NCBI GenBank assembly: GCA_024276995.1
Contig: JAJRWB010000014.1
Coordinates: forward strand, 124,001-188,000
Reading direction: 5' to 3'
Source of the DNA: Candidatus Eiseniibacteriota bacterium
Lineage (GTDB): Bacteria; Orphanbacterota; Orphanbacteria; Orphanbacterales; Orphanbacteraceae
DNA: 64,000 nt
Part shown: positions 1 to 8,437 of the stretch, one piece after another
How the letters are laid out: each line of letters starts with the position of its first letter
Position numbering within the stretch: the first letter of the stretch is position 1
Notes under the pieces: model-generated
Told to the model about the DNA's origin: nothing
What the model saw: the letters and a program-made list of their open reading frames with translations, nothing else
Databases searched by the model: none
Position numbers and translations under genes: made by a program

Positions 1-105
1 GAGGAAGATAACGGTGACGGGGAAGAAGCGGAGGAGGAGACGGCCGGCGAATCGGAGGAGGCGGACGAGAGCGCAGGGGAAACCGTCGAACCGGCGGATC
101 GGTAG
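1..105 (+). CDS. nusA: 3' end of transcription factor NusA (partial)
   Basis: The window opens inside a reading frame whose last 34 residues are visible; 17 of them are Asp or Glu, followed by TAG. No folded domain can be seen. The assignment rests on position: nusA directly precedes ylxR, ylxQ and infB in a very widely conserved operon. NusA is an RNA polymerase elongation, pausing and antitermination factor. Acidic C-terminal tails are known in some NusA proteins. The identity is inference from synteny. Confidence 0.6.
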   Translation, partial: EEDNGDGEEAEEETAGESEEADESAGETVEPADR

Positions 106-111
106 GACTCT

Positions 112-363
112 ATGGCCCGACCGGTCCGGACGTGCGTCGGTTGTCGCGGGAGGAAGCCGGCAGAGGAACTGATACGGTTTGTCTCCTCCCCTTCGGGAGG
201 GGTGGGTGTCGGAAGGCTCCTCCCCGGGCGGGGCTATTACGTCTGCCCCTCGGCGGAGTGCATCGCCCGGTTGGAGAAGCGCCTCCGCGGACGTTTCGAC
301 GAGAAGCGGCGTCGGTGCGCCCTCGAGACGCTCTTCGCCGAGCTGGAGAAAGAGAAGGGATGA
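112..363 (+). CDS. ylxR: YlxR/RnpM family (DUF448) RNA-binding protein
   Basis: An 83-residue basic protein. The N-terminus reads RTCVGCRGRKP, the family signature, followed by RFV and, after a glycine-rich turn, GRGYYVCPSAECI. YlxR proteins are small nucleic-acid-binding proteins encoded between nusA and infB; in Firmicutes the family has been described as a modulator of RNase P. The ATG lies 6 nt after the nusA stop, with an AGGA just upstream. The stop overlaps the next start (ATGA), so translation is probably coupled. The RNase P RNA gene is also in this window, about 35 kb away. Confidence 0.93.
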   Translation: MARPVRTCVGCRGRKPAEELIRFVSSPSGGVGVGRLLPGRGYYVCPSAECIARLEKRLRGRFDEKRRRCALETLFAELEKEKG

Positions 364-680
364 GCGGCGTCGCTCCGATGAAGACCCTTCTCCGTTTCGC
401 GCTTCGCACGGGACGGTATGTCGTGGGGGAGACGGGCGCGAGAATCCAGGCGGAGAGACGCCGATCGGGGGTCGTCCTCATCGCCCGAGATCTCGACGAA
501 CGGCGCGTTGCGTCGATCACCAAGTGGGCCGGTGCGATACCGGTGCCGGTGGGCGCGCCGTTCGACAAGGCGGCGATGGCCGAAATCGCCGGCCGGCCGG
601 CGTGCAACGTGATCTTCGTGTACCACAGGGAACTCGCCCGTGCGATGGTGAATGCTCTTGGCGCACGGGATGAAATCTGA
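360..680 (+). CDS. ylxQ: YlxQ-like L7Ae/L30e/Gadd45 family RNA-binding protein
   Basis: A 106-residue protein beginning MSGVAPMKTLL. It has the L7Ae-type pattern: an early GRYVVGE helix start, the hydrophobic strand SGVVLIARDLD, and a later pattern with PVPVGAPFDKAAMAEI. Homologues bind kink-turn RNA, and YlxQ sits between ylxR and infB in many bacteria. The ATG at 360 overlaps the ylxR stop as ATGA and is preferred; the Met at codon 7 is an alternative. The exact RNA target is unknown. Confidence 0.85.
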   Translation: MSGVAPMKTLLRFALRTGRYVVGETGARIQAERRRSGVVLIARDLDERRVASITKWAGAIPVPVGAPFDKAAMAEIAGRPACNVIFVYHRELARAMVNALGARDEI

Positions 681-721
681 TAGCTTCTTGTCGTGTGACG
701 AGATAGCCTGGAGTGACTCAA

Positions 722-2971
722 TTGGCGAAGAAGCGGATATACCAGATCGCGAAGGAATTCAACGTTTCGAGCGAAGCTCTCCTCAAGATTCTTCGTGACA
801 TGAAGATCGAGGTGAAGAGCCATATGAGTTCGCTCGGCGACGACAGGATCGAGGAGGTCCGGCGCCGGTTCGACGACGAGAAGAAACAGGTGGAGCGGGA
901 GGTCGGTCGCAAGGAGGAACTCCACAGGGCCGCCGAAAAGGCGAGGAAGAGTCCGCCCGCGGGCGGGGAGAAGCACGCCGACGACAGGAAGGGAAAGGCG
1001 CCCGGCGGCGGCGCTGGTGGGGGCGGGGTGAAAAAGCCCGTCAACCGCCTGGAAAAGCCGTCGCGGGGAAGGCGCAAGGGACGGCGCGGCCACGTGGTGG
1101 ACGAAAAGACGGTGCGCGAGAGCGTGAAGAAGACACTCGCCCATCTCGATATCGGCAAACGCCGGCGGAGACGCCGGAAGAGCGTTCCGGCCGACACCCC
1201 CGGTGTGGAGGAGGGGGCGCCGAAGATCCGGATCACCGAACTGGCCACCGTGTCGGAACTCGCGGCGGCGCTCGACATCAACCCGAGCGAGCTGATCGCG
1301 AAATGCGTCTCCTTCGGCCTGATGGTCACCATGAACCGGCGTCTCGACCGGGACACCATCGAAAGCCTCGCCGACGAGTACGGACACGAGGTGGAATTCA
1401 TTTCAGAATACGGGGAGAGCGCCCCCGCCGAAGAAGGGGAGAGGGAAGGGTCCGAGGGGACGGTGCCACGCCATCCGGTGGTCACCATCATGGGCCACGT
1501 CGACCACGGGAAGACGTCGCTCCTCGATCACATTCGAAAATCGAACATCATCGCCGGCGAGCAGGGCGGTATCACGCAACACATCGGTGCGTACGAGGTC
1601 GAGACGAGCGCCGGAAAGATCACGTTCCTCGACACTCCCGGACACGCCGCGTTCAGCGCCATGAGGGCGCGGGGCGCACAGGTGACCGACGTGGTGGTTC
1701 TCGTGGTCGCCGCCGATGACCAGGTAATGCCCCAGACCCGGGAAGCGATCGATCACGCCCGGGCGGCGGGCGTCCCGATCATCGTGGCGATCAACAAGAT
1801 GGACAAGCCGGACGCGGACGCGATGCGGATCAAGCAGCAGCTCGCCGAGCTTGGAGTGCAGGTGGAGGAGTGGGGAGGGAAGACGGTGGCGGTCGAGGTC
1901 TCCGCGAAGACGGGCGATGGGATCGACCGCCTCCTCGAGATGATTCTTCTCGAGGCGGAGATGCTCGAGCTGCGCGCCGATCCGGGCCGACGGGCCAGGG
2001 GTACGGTGGTCGAGTCGCGTCTTGAGAAGGGGCGCGGCGTGGTGATCACCGTTCTCGTGCAGCAGGGAACGCTCCGTGTGGGAGACCCCTTCGTCGCCGG
2101 CGCCCACGCGGGGAAGGTGCGCGCTCTTTTCGACGAGCGCTCCCGTACGAGAAAAGAGGCGGGCCCGTCGTCGGCCGTCGAGCTTCTCGGCTGCTCGGCG
2201 GTTCCCCAGGCGGGCGATTCGTTCACCGTCTTCGCGGCCGAGCGGGACGCGAAGGAAGTCGCGTCCCGCCGCGCGCAGCAGGCCCGGGAGCAGTCGCTCC
2301 GCTACCAGAAGCGGATGAGCCTCGACGAGCTGTACGCTCAGATCAAGAGTGGAGGCGTGCAGAAGCTCCTCGTGGTGATCAAGGGGGATGTCGACGGCTC
2401 GGTGGAAGCGGTGAGTGACGCGCTCAAGAATCTCTCCACCGACGAGGTGAAGGTGGAGGTGATCGGCAAGGGCGTGGGAAGTATCAGCGAATCGGACGTC
2501 CTTCTCGCCGCCGCGTCGAACGCGGTGATCATCGGGTTCCACACACGGGCCGACACGGGCGCGGCCGTTCTCGCGGAGAGGGAAGGAGTGGACATCCGCT
2601 TCTACCAGATCATCTACGAAGCGGTGGACGATGTGCGCGCCGCCATGGAAGGACTCCTGGCGCCCGACCTCGAGCAGAAGATTACCGGCACGGTCGAGGT
2701 GAGACAGATCTTCACCATTGGACGCACCACGGTGGTGGCCGGATCGTACGTGCTCACCGGCTCGGTGTCGCGCAACTCGCGTATCCGGGTCATTCGCGAC
2801 GAACACGTGATCTACGAGGGGAAAATCGGCACCCTCCGTCGCTTCAAGGACGATGTCCGCGAAGTGAAGGAGGGATTCGAGTGCGGCATCATCCTGGAAG
2901 GCTTCAACGACATCAAGGTGGGCGATATTCTGGAGGCTTTCAGGATCGAGGAGGTCGCGCGGAAACTCTAG
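722..2971 (+). CDS. infB: Translation initiation factor IF-2
   Basis: The GTPase that places initiator tRNA on the ribosome. An IF2_N helical domain occupies residues 1-50, then a basic Gly/Lys/Arg linker, a second IF2_N near 168-226, and the G domain with GHVDHGKT near residue 258, DTPGH and NKMDKPD, followed by the beta-barrel and C-terminal domains. Start choice: a TTG at 722 has GGAG at 710-713 with an 8-nt spacer and gives the canonical N-terminus (M)[16 protein letters not shown] at 713 overlaps that ribosome-binding site and is less likely. The protein is about 749 residues, at the shorter end for the family. Confidence 0.97.
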   Translation: MAKKRIYQIAKEFNVSSEALLKILRDMKIEVKSHMSSLGDDRIEEVRRRFDDEKKQVEREVGRKEELHRAAEKARKSPPAGGEKHADDRKGKAPGGGAGGGGVKKPVNRLEKPSRGRRKGRRGHVVDEKTVRESVKKTLAHLDIGKRRRRRRKSVPADTPGVEEGAPKIRITELATVSELAAALDINPSELIAKCVSFGLMVTMNRRLDRDTIESLADEYGHEVEFISEYGESAPAEEGEREGSEGTVPRHPVVTIMGHVDHGKTSLLDHIRKSNIIAGEQGGITQHIGAYEVETSAGKITFLDTPGHAAFSAMRARGAQVTDVVVLVVAADDQVMPQTREAIDHARAAGVPIIVAINKMDKPDADAMRIKQQLAELGVQVEEWGGKTVAVEVSAKTGDGIDRLLEMILLEAEMLELRADPGRRARGTVVESRLEKGRGVVITVLVQQGTLRVGDPFVAGAHAGKVRALFDERSRTRKEAGPSSAVELLGCSAVPQAGDSFTVFAAERDAKEVASRRAQQAREQSLRYQKRMSLDELYAQIKSGGVQKLLVVIKGDVDGSVEAVSDALKNLSTDEVKVEVIGKGVGSISESDVLLAAASNAVIIGFHTRADTGAAVLAEREGVDIRFYQIIYEAVDDVRAAMEGLLAPDLEQKITGTVEVRQIFTIGRTTVVAGSYVLTGSVSRNSRIRVIRDEHVIYEGKIGTLRRFKDDVREVKEGFECGIILEGFNDIKVGDILEAFRIEEVARKL

Positions 2972-3013
2972 ACGCCGGAAACGCGACCCGCCGGTCGCCC
3001 GGGAGAAGGCCGC

Positions 3014-3295
3014 ATGATCGTCGGAACATGCCGGCTGGAGCTGTTCCTTCCCGACTCCGGATCTCTCAAATCGAAGCGGGGTGTGCTCAAGGGTCTCAAG
3101 GAGCGGATCCGCAACCGGTTCAACGTGTCGGTGGCCGAAGTCGATCACCACGATCTGTGGCAGCGCTCCACCCTCGCCGTGGCGGTGGTCTCCACCGGGA
3201 AGAGGCATGCCGATTCGGTACTGACTTCCGTCGTGCGGTTCGTCGAGAAGGAAGGGCGCGCGGAGCTGATCGGATGCGAAACGGAGCTGTACTGA
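3014..3295 (+). CDS. ylxP: DUF503 family protein (YlxP-like)
   Basis: A 93-residue protein matching DUF503: MIVGTCRLELFLPDSGSLK at the N-terminus, then KSKRGVLKGLKERI and RFNVSVAEVDHHDLWQ. YlxP lies between infB and rbfA in many genomes and has been linked to ribosome assembly; its biochemistry is not established. The ATG has GGGAG/GAAGG upstream. It sits 42 nt after infB and 27 nt before rbfA, so it is probably cotranscribed with both. Confidence 0.9.
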   Translation: MIVGTCRLELFLPDSGSLKSKRGVLKGLKERIRNRFNVSVAEVDHHDLWQRSTLAVAVVSTGKRHADSVLTSVVRFVEKEGRAELIGCETELY

Positions 3296-3322
3296 CGGCG
3301 GCTCGAGAAGATGTGAACGGAT

Positions 3323-3679
3323 ATGACGGGAAGAAGAACCGAGAAGGTCGCTTCCCTCCTTCAGAGGGAGGTGGCGGTTTTCATCGAAAGAAAGGTGAAG
3401 AACCCCGGAGTGGGATTCGTCACCGTCACCGGTGTCCGCCTCGCGGATGACCTGAAGCACGCGAAGATCCTCGTGGTCTGTCGCGGTGACGACGAGCAGA
3501 AAGAGCGTTCCCTCGGCATCCTGAACCGGTGCGTGCCCCACATCCGGCGCGCGCTCAAAAAGGTTCTCACCATCCGGCAGGTGCCGGAGCTGGTGTTCCT
3601 TTCCGACCCTTCCTTCGATCTTGCCGACCGTGTTCACGGGCTGCTCGGCGATATTCGTGATGAGGATCGCCCGGAATGA
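3323..3679 (+). CDS. rbfA: Ribosome-binding factor A
   Basis: A 118-residue KH-fold protein needed for 16S rRNA 5'-end maturation and 30S assembly. It starts MTGRRTEKVASLLQREV, has the family stretch GFVTVTGVRLADDLKHAKI and ends with the LVFLSDPSFDLADRVH region. The usual length is about 110-130 residues. Its TGA overlaps the truB ATG (ATGA at 3676). The pairing with truB and infB is the standard one. Confidence 0.96.
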   Translation: MTGRRTEKVASLLQREVAVFIERKVKNPGVGFVTVTGVRLADDLKHAKILVVCRGDDEQKERSLGILNRCVPHIRRALKKVLTIRQVPELVFLSDPSFDLADRVHGLLGDIRDEDRPE

Positions 3680-4584
3680 TTCACGGAGTGATGATTCTGA
3701 ACAAGCCGCGTGGATGGACGTCCCACGACGCAGTGGCGAAAATCCGGGGGCTCTTCCACCAGCAGGCGGTCGGCCATGCCGGAACGCTCGACCCGAACGC
3801 CACCGGCGTGCTCCTCCTGTGCCTCGGCAAGGCGACCAAGCTCTCCCGGTATTTCATGCAGCTCGAGAAGGAGTACCACGGCTTTTTTCTCTTCGGAGTG
3901 TCGACCGACTCCCAGGACGCCGACGGGAACGTGATCGCCGAGCGCGATGCTTCCGGTGTGACCGAGGAGAGAATCCGGAAGGCTCTCGGTGCCTACCGGG
4001 GGGATATTCTGCAGGTTCCGCCCATGGTTTCCGCCGTGAAGGTGAACGGGAAGCGGCTTTACCGTCTCGCTCGGAAGGGAGAGACGGTAAAGCGCGAACC
4101 GAGAAAGATCCATGTAAAGACATTCGAACTCCTTCATTTCGACCCTCCCATGGCGGAAGTGCGGATCGTCTGTTCGAAGGGGACTTACGTGAGAACCCTT
4201 GCCGCCGATCTCGGCGAGGAACTCGGCTGTGGTGCCCATCTCCACAAGCTCTGCCGCGCGGCGATCGGCGACTACACGGTGGACGACGCCGTGTCGATGG
4301 ACGAGCTGATCGATGCGGCCGAGGAAGGGACGGCGGACCGTTTCGTCGTTCCCCTTTCCTCCGCGGTCGACTCTCTCAAGGAAGGAGTCTTGCGGAGCGG
4401 TGTCGACGGGCGCTGGTCGGTCCCGGCGCTCCCCCGCTCGCTCGCGCTCCTCGAGGAGATCGACCCTCTTCCCCGGGACGGCGAATTCCTGAGAATCATC
4501 GACCCGTCGGGCAAACCGGTCGGCGTCGTCGAAGTGAGTGGAAGCGAGGGCCGTCTCCGGAAGGTTTTCACCGTGGGTCGCTGA
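3676..4584 (+). CDS. truB: tRNA pseudouridine(55) synthase
   Basis: A 302-residue protein that converts U55 in the T-loop of tRNAs to pseudouridine. It begins MIHGVMILNKPRGWTSHDAV. The catalytic Asp lies in GHAGTLDPNATGVL. Further TruB motifs are KEYHGFFLFG, PPMVSAVKVNGKRLYRLAR and the conserved CSKGTYVRTLAADLG. A short PUA-like C-terminal part follows. It overlaps rbfA by 4 nt and ribF by 1 nt, so the three are translationally linked. Confidence 0.97.
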   Translation: MIHGVMILNKPRGWTSHDAVAKIRGLFHQQAVGHAGTLDPNATGVLLLCLGKATKLSRYFMQLEKEYHGFFLFGVSTDSQDADGNVIAERDASGVTEERIRKALGAYRGDILQVPPMVSAVKVNGKRLYRLARKGETVKREPRKIHVKTFELLHFDPPMAEVRIVCSKGTYVRTLAADLGEELGCGAHLHKLCRAAIGDYTVDDAVSMDELIDAAEEGTADRFVVPLSSAVDSLKEGVLRSGVDGRWSVPALPRSLALLEEIDPLPRDGEFLRIIDPSGKPVGVVEVSGSEGRLRKVFTVGR

Positions 4585-5546
4585 TGCGTATTGTCCGATC
4601 CATCGACGAGGCTCCCTGCCCCCCGAGAGAAGGGCGGCACCTGTCGATCGGAATCTTCGACGGCGTTCACCTCGGTCATAGGGCGATCATCGGGACGCTC
4701 CTTCGCGGTGCGGCCCGCGAAGGAGCCGAGGCGGCGGTACTCACCTTCGATCCCCACCCGCGATCGTATCTCGGGGCGCGGGCCGTGCGTATTCTCACGC
4801 CGCTGGCGGAGAAATGCGCAATCCTCGGATCGCTCGGAGTCGACCTCATGATCATCCAGCCGTTCGACGCCGCGTTCGCCGCGAGGAAGGGGGAGGAGTT
4901 CGTGGAGGACGTGATCGTAAAGAGGCTCGGCATCGAGAGGCTCGTGGTGGGTTACGACTTTCGTCTCGGAAAAGGACGGGAGGGGGGAAGAAGGCTTCTC
5001 ACCGACCTCGGCGGGCGGCACCGGTTCGAAACGGAATTCATCGAGCCGTACGAGTGGAACGGCAGGGCGGTGAAATCGACGTGGGTCCGGGACGAGATCG
5101 AGAGAGGAAACGTCGCGACGGCCGCGGAGCTTCTCGATCGCTGCTACTCCCTTCCCGGGACGGTTCGTCCCGGCGCCGGAAGGGGAAGGTCGCTCGGCGC
5201 GGCGACGGCGAACGTGGAGGTCGACGGGAGCGGCCGGCTATGGCCGGCGTTCGGTGTGTACGCCGTGTTCGTCGAACGAAAGGAGGGTGTCTTCCCCGGA
5301 GTGGCCAATGTCGGGGTGAGGCCGACATTCGAGAACGATGCCTCTCCGTCGATCGAGGCGCACCTGTTCGATGTCGACGAATCCCTCGAGGGGGAGACGG
5401 TGCGCGTCCATTTCGTCGAGCGGATCCGCGACGAAAAGCGTTTCGAGAGCGCCGCGCGCCTCGCCCGGCGGATCAAGCTCGACGTCGCCCGGGGGATGGA
5501 AATCCTCTCGGGAAAGGAGCGTAAAAACCTCTTTACATCCGGCTAA
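4584..5546 (+). CDS. ribF: Bifunctional riboflavin kinase / FAD synthetase
   Basis: A 320-residue enzyme that makes FMN and then FAD from riboflavin. The N-terminal adenylyltransferase part shows GIFDGVHLGHRAII and TFDPHPRSYL. The C-terminal flavokinase part shows GVANVGVRPTFEND and EAHLFD. The usual kinase motif GFPTAN reads GAATAN here, so a Phe-Pro pair is Ala-Ala while the Thr and Asn that contact the nucleotide are kept. The ATG overlaps the truB TGA (TGATG). The position before rpsO is conserved in many phyla. Confidence 0.95.
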   Translation: MRIVRSIDEAPCPPREGRHLSIGIFDGVHLGHRAIIGTLLRGAAREGAEAAVLTFDPHPRSYLGARAVRILTPLAEKCAILGSLGVDLMIIQPFDAAFAARKGEEFVEDVIVKRLGIERLVVGYDFRLGKGREGGRRLLTDLGGRHRFETEFIEPYEWNGRAVKSTWVRDEIERGNVATAAELLDRCYSLPGTVRPGAGRGRSLGAATANVEVDGSGRLWPAFGVYAVFVERKEGVFPGVANVGVRPTFENDASPSIEAHLFDVDESLEGETVRVHFVERIRDEKRFESAARLARRIKLDVARGMEILSGKERKNLFTSG

Positions 5547-5560
5547 GGCTCTGCTACCGT
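5532..5560 (+). promoter_or_regulatory. Candidate promoter for rpsO
   Basis: TTTACA at 5532-5537 and TACCGT at 5555-5560 are separated by exactly 17 nt. The -35 match is good and the -10 match is weak. The site overlaps the end of ribF and would give rpsO a leader of about 95 nt. Confidence 0.4.
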
Positions 5561-5588
5561 TCGCGGGGGATGGAAGAAATTTTGTAAG

Positions 5589-5654
5589 GCAGTTGAATGG
5601 TAACTGCATGGAAAGAAAGCTGTTAGACGTCCGCGTTCCGCGGATGCAGGGAGG
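5589..5654 (+). promoter_or_regulatory. rpsO leader with two hairpins and ribosome-binding site
   Basis: Two perfect stems lie in the leader. GCAGTT at 5589-5594 pairs with AACTGC at 5602-5607. CGTCCGCG at 5628-5635 pairs with CGCGGATG at 5639-5646, including one G-U pair. The second stem ends 3 nt before the ribosome-binding site GGAGG at 5650-5654. S15 is known to repress its own translation through structured leaders that differ between phyla. Autoregulation here is inferred from position and structure. Confidence 0.5.
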
Positions 5655-5662
5655 AAAGTCCG

Positions 5663-5932
5663 TTGCCGCTCTCGAGGGAGTCGAAGAAACAGATCATCGG
5701 GCAGTACCAGGTACATGATAAGGACTCGGGTTCGCCCGAAGTGCAGATCGCCCTTCTCACGGAGCGGATCTCCTATCTGACCGAACATTTCAAGGTGCAC
5801 AAGAAGGACCATCACTCGCGTCGCGGTTTGCTGCGCCTCGTCGGGCGTCGGCGCCGGCTGCTCGATTATCTGAAGTCCAATCAAATCGATCGCTATCGGG
5901 TGATCGTCAAAGAACTCGGTCTCCGGAAGTAG
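5663..5932 (+). CDS. rpsO: 30S ribosomal protein S15
   Basis: An 89-residue S15 of normal length. It carries [33 protein letters not shown] and [12 protein letters not shown], the helices that bind the three-way junction of 16S rRNA. The start is TTG at 5663, 8 nt after a strong GGAGG; no ATG is available in frame. It is followed by pnp, the classic rpsO-pnp pair. Confidence 0.97.
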   Translation: MPLSRESKKQIIGQYQVHDKDSGSPEVQIALLTERISYLTEHFKVHKKDHHSRRGLLRLVGRRRRLLDYLKSNQIDRYRVIVKELGLRK

Positions 5933-6034
5933 GGGATCGATCCCAAGAGCCGCCATTGCCTCGATGGTTTCGAACGGGACGGTGTCCCGTGCGGGGCCGG
6001 ATCGACCGGTAGGGCGGCCGTTGCGCATGCGCAA
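5933..6034 (+). promoter_or_regulatory. rpsO-pnp intergenic leader with three inverted repeats
   Basis: Three perfect inverted repeats lie between rpsO and pnp. They are GGGATCGATCCC at 5933-5944, ACGGGAC (5974-5980) pairing with GTCCCGT (5984-5990) around a 3-nt loop, and TTGCGCATGCGCAA at 6021-6034. No T-run follows any of them, so they do not look like terminators. In enterobacteria the pnp leader is a site for RNase III processing and PNPase autoregulation. A similar role here is inference. Confidence 0.4.
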
Positions 6035-6064
6035 AAGGTAGTAAGGAAGCAGGAGAAAAAAAGA

Positions 6065-8251
6065 ATGTCAGAAACAGTCCGAGTCGAGGTGGGATCCACC
6101 GCACTGGAGTTCGAAACGGGACGGGTTGCCCGGCAGGCGAACGGCGCGGTGACTGTGCGCCTCGGAGACACCGTCGCCCTCGTTACCGCGGTGGCCACGC
6201 ATAGTCCGGTGGAAGACCGGGGCTTCTTCCCCCTCATGGTGGAGTACCGGGAGCGGTTCTACGCCGCCGGCAAGGTGCCGGGCGGGTTTTTCAAAAGAGA
6301 ATCGAGGCCTTCCGACAAGGAAACCCTCGCGGCAAGGGGGATCGACCGGCCGATTCGACCTCTTTTCCCGAAAGGTTTCATGCACGAAGTTCAAATCATC
6401 GCCACCGTCCTTTCGAGCGACCAGGAGAACTCCGCCGATGTTCCCGCGCTGAACGGCGCCTCCGCGGCGCTCGCGATCTCGTCGATTCCTGTGGAAAAGA
6501 CGATCGGCGCCGTGCGCATCGGGCGGATCGACGGCGAGTTCATCCTCTTTCCCACCCTCGAGCAGCGCGTCGATAGCGAGATCGATCTCGTGGTGGCGGC
6601 GGCGCGCGACGCCATCGTCATGGTGGAGGGGCGTGCGAAAGGGGTGTCGGAAGCGCTCATGGTGGACGCCCTGGAGACCGCCCAGAAAGCGTGCATCCGG
6701 ATCATCGACGCCATCGAGGATCTCCGCTCCCGCGCGGGGAAGGAGAAATGGCCCGTCGAGCAGGATGAGGCGGAAAGCGCGATCCGCGAAAAGCTGATCG
6801 GCCTTTGCGGCGATCGGATCCGCGAGGCGAACCGGATCCGGTCGAAGAGCGGCCGGCGCGAGTTTATATCATCGCTCACCGATGAAGCGGTGGCGGCCCT
6901 CGAAGGCGATTACCCCGGCTACGGGCGGAAGATTTCGAGCATTCTCGACGAGATGATCGGAAGCGACGCGCGGGCGATCATTCTCGACGAGGGGACCCGT
7001 CTCGACGGGCGGGCGACCGACGAGATCCGGCCGATCACATGCGAAGTAAACGTTCTTCCGAGAACCCACGGGTCGGCGATCTTCACGAGGGGCCAGACGC
7101 AGGCGCTCGGGACGATCACCCTCGGGACGTCGTCCGACGAGCAGCGGGTGGACGACGTGGAAGGGGAGTACAGGAAGGCGTTCATGCTCCACTACAACTT
7201 CCCTCCGTTCTGCGTGGACGAGGTGAAGTTCCTCCGCGGTCCCGCCCGGCGGGAGATCGGCCACGGAACGCTCGCCGAAAGAGCGATCGAGCCGATCATC
7301 CCGACGGCGGACGATTTCCCCTATACCATCCGCATCGTGTCGGACATCCTGGAATCGAACGGTTCTTCGTCCATGGCGACGGTGTGTGCCGGGACGCTCG
7401 CCCTGATGGACGCGGGCGTGCCGATCGCCAAGCCGGTGGCGGGCATCGCCATGGGTCTCGTCTCCGACGGCGAACGTGTCCAGATCCTCTCCGACATCCT
7501 CGGCGCGGAGGACCATTTCGGCGACATGGACTTCAAGGTCGCCGGGACGGAGGACGGCATCAACGCCTTCCAGATGGACTGCAAGACGACCGGTATCAGT
7601 TTCGACGTGATCCGAAGGGCGCTCGAGCAGGCGAAGGCGGGGAGACTCCACATCCTTTCGATCATGAAGGAAACCCTCGCCGGGCCGAGGGAGGAGATGT
7701 CGCCGTACGCGCCGCGGATCACCGCGATCCAGATCGACGTCGACAAGATCCGCGAGGTGATCGGCCCCGGTGGAAAGATGATCCGGAAGATCACCGAGGA
7801 CTCGGGTGCGTCGATCGACATCGAGGACGACGGCACGATCAAGATCGCCTCGGTGTCGGAGGATTCGGCGCGCATCGCCCTCGAGATGATCAAGGCGATC
7901 ACCGCGGAAGCGGAAGTCGACCAGGTATACAACGGTACGGTGCGGCGCATCGTTCCTTTCGGTGCCTTCGTCGAGATCCTCCCAGGGAAGGACGGGCTCC
8001 TCCACATTTCGGAGCTCGAATACCGTCGTGTCGAGCGTGTCGAGGACGTGCTCGCCGAGGGAGACAAGATCGAGGTGAAGGTGATCGGCATCGACAGGGA
8101 AGGAAAGATCCGTCTCAGCCGAAAGGCCCTCCTCGAGGCGCCTCCCGGGTACGAGGAGCGGGAGCGGGATCGGGAACGGGGCGGCCGCGACAGGGATCGC
8201 GGCGACCGGGGGCGTGACCGCGGCGGGCGCGACCGCGGAAGAAGGCGCTGA
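6065..8251 (+). CDS. pnp: Polynucleotide phosphorylase
   Basis: A 728-residue phosphorolytic 3'-5' exoribonuclease. The first RNase PH domain contains FKRESRPSDKE and GIDRPIRPLFPKGF, followed by the helical linker. The second RNase PH domain contains TSSDEQRVDDVEGEY and SDILESNGSSSMATVC. Then come a KH domain (IREVIGPGGKMIRKI) and an S1 domain (GTVRRIVPFGAFVEILPG). The last 35 or so residues are almost entirely Arg, Asp and Gly, an uncommon tail that may contact RNA. The ATG has AGGAG 9 nt upstream. Confidence 0.98.
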   Translation: MSETVRVEVGSTALEFETGRVARQANGAVTVRLGDTVALVTAVATHSPVEDRGFFPLMVEYRERFYAAGKVPGGFFKRESRPSDKETLAARGIDRPIRPLFPKGFMHEVQIIATVLSSDQENSADVPALNGASAALAISSIPVEKTIGAVRIGRIDGEFILFPTLEQRVDSEIDLVVAAARDAIVMVEGRAKGVSEALMVDALETAQKACIRIIDAIEDLRSRAGKEKWPVEQDEAESAIREKLIGLCGDRIREANRIRSKSGRREFISSLTDEAVAALEGDYPGYGRKISSILDEMIGSDARAIILDEGTRLDGRATDEIRPITCEVNVLPRTHGSAIFTRGQTQALGTITLGTSSDEQRVDDVEGEYRKAFMLHYNFPPFCVDEVKFLRGPARREIGHGTLAERAIEPIIPTADDFPYTIRIVSDILESNGSSSMATVCAGTLALMDAGVPIAKPVAGIAMGLVSDGERVQILSDILGAEDHFGDMDFKVAGTEDGINAFQMDCKTTGISFDVIRRALEQAKAGRLHILSIMKETLAGPREEMSPYAPRITAIQIDVDKIREVIGPGGKMIRKITEDSGASIDIEDDGTIKIASVSEDSARIALEMIKAITAEAEVDQVYNGTVRRIVPFGAFVEILPGKDGLLHISELEYRRVERVEDVLAEGDKIEVKVIGIDREGKIRLSRKALLEAPPGYEERERDRERGGRDRDRGDRGRDRGGRDRGRRR

Positions 8252-8310
8252 GAGCGCCGGCGGAAAAACGCCTTTCGAAAGGTTTTCCGGCCCGAAGGGC
8301 GGATTCGGAC

Positions 8311-8338
8311 ACGGCCCTCTCGAAGGAGAGGGTCGTTT
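8311..8338 (+). terminator. Intrinsic terminator-like hairpin after pnp
   Basis: ACGGCCCTCTC at 8311-8321 pairs with GAGAGGGTCGT at 8326-8336 (11 bp, one G-T) around a GAAG loop. Only a short T-tract follows (8336-8338). Two other small hairpins lie upstream, at about 8243-8257 and 8264-8290. It probably ends the nusA-pnp transcript, though the short T-tract makes it a weak example. Confidence 0.5.
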
Positions 8339-8342
8339 CGCA

Positions 8343-8371
8343 TTGTGCGCCCGCCTCCGCTCCACTACGAT
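8343..8371 (+). promoter_or_regulatory. Candidate promoter for the deacetylase-prenyltransferase pair
   Basis: TTGTGC at 8343-8348 and TACGAT at 8366-8371 have a 17-nt spacer. The site follows directly after the post-pnp hairpin. It would exclude the longest reading frame start (GTG at 8345), which falls inside the -35 element. Confidence 0.5.
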
Positions 8372-8437
8372 GAGCGGGTGAACCGCTCGGCCCGTCCCGG
8401 GTATGGGAAACGGCGAGCCTGGGGGAGAGCGTCGGTG

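Noticed and set aside
4584-4640. An FMN riboswitch controlling ribF
   Set aside because: ribF overlaps truB and has no leader; no RFN-element conserved blocks are visible.
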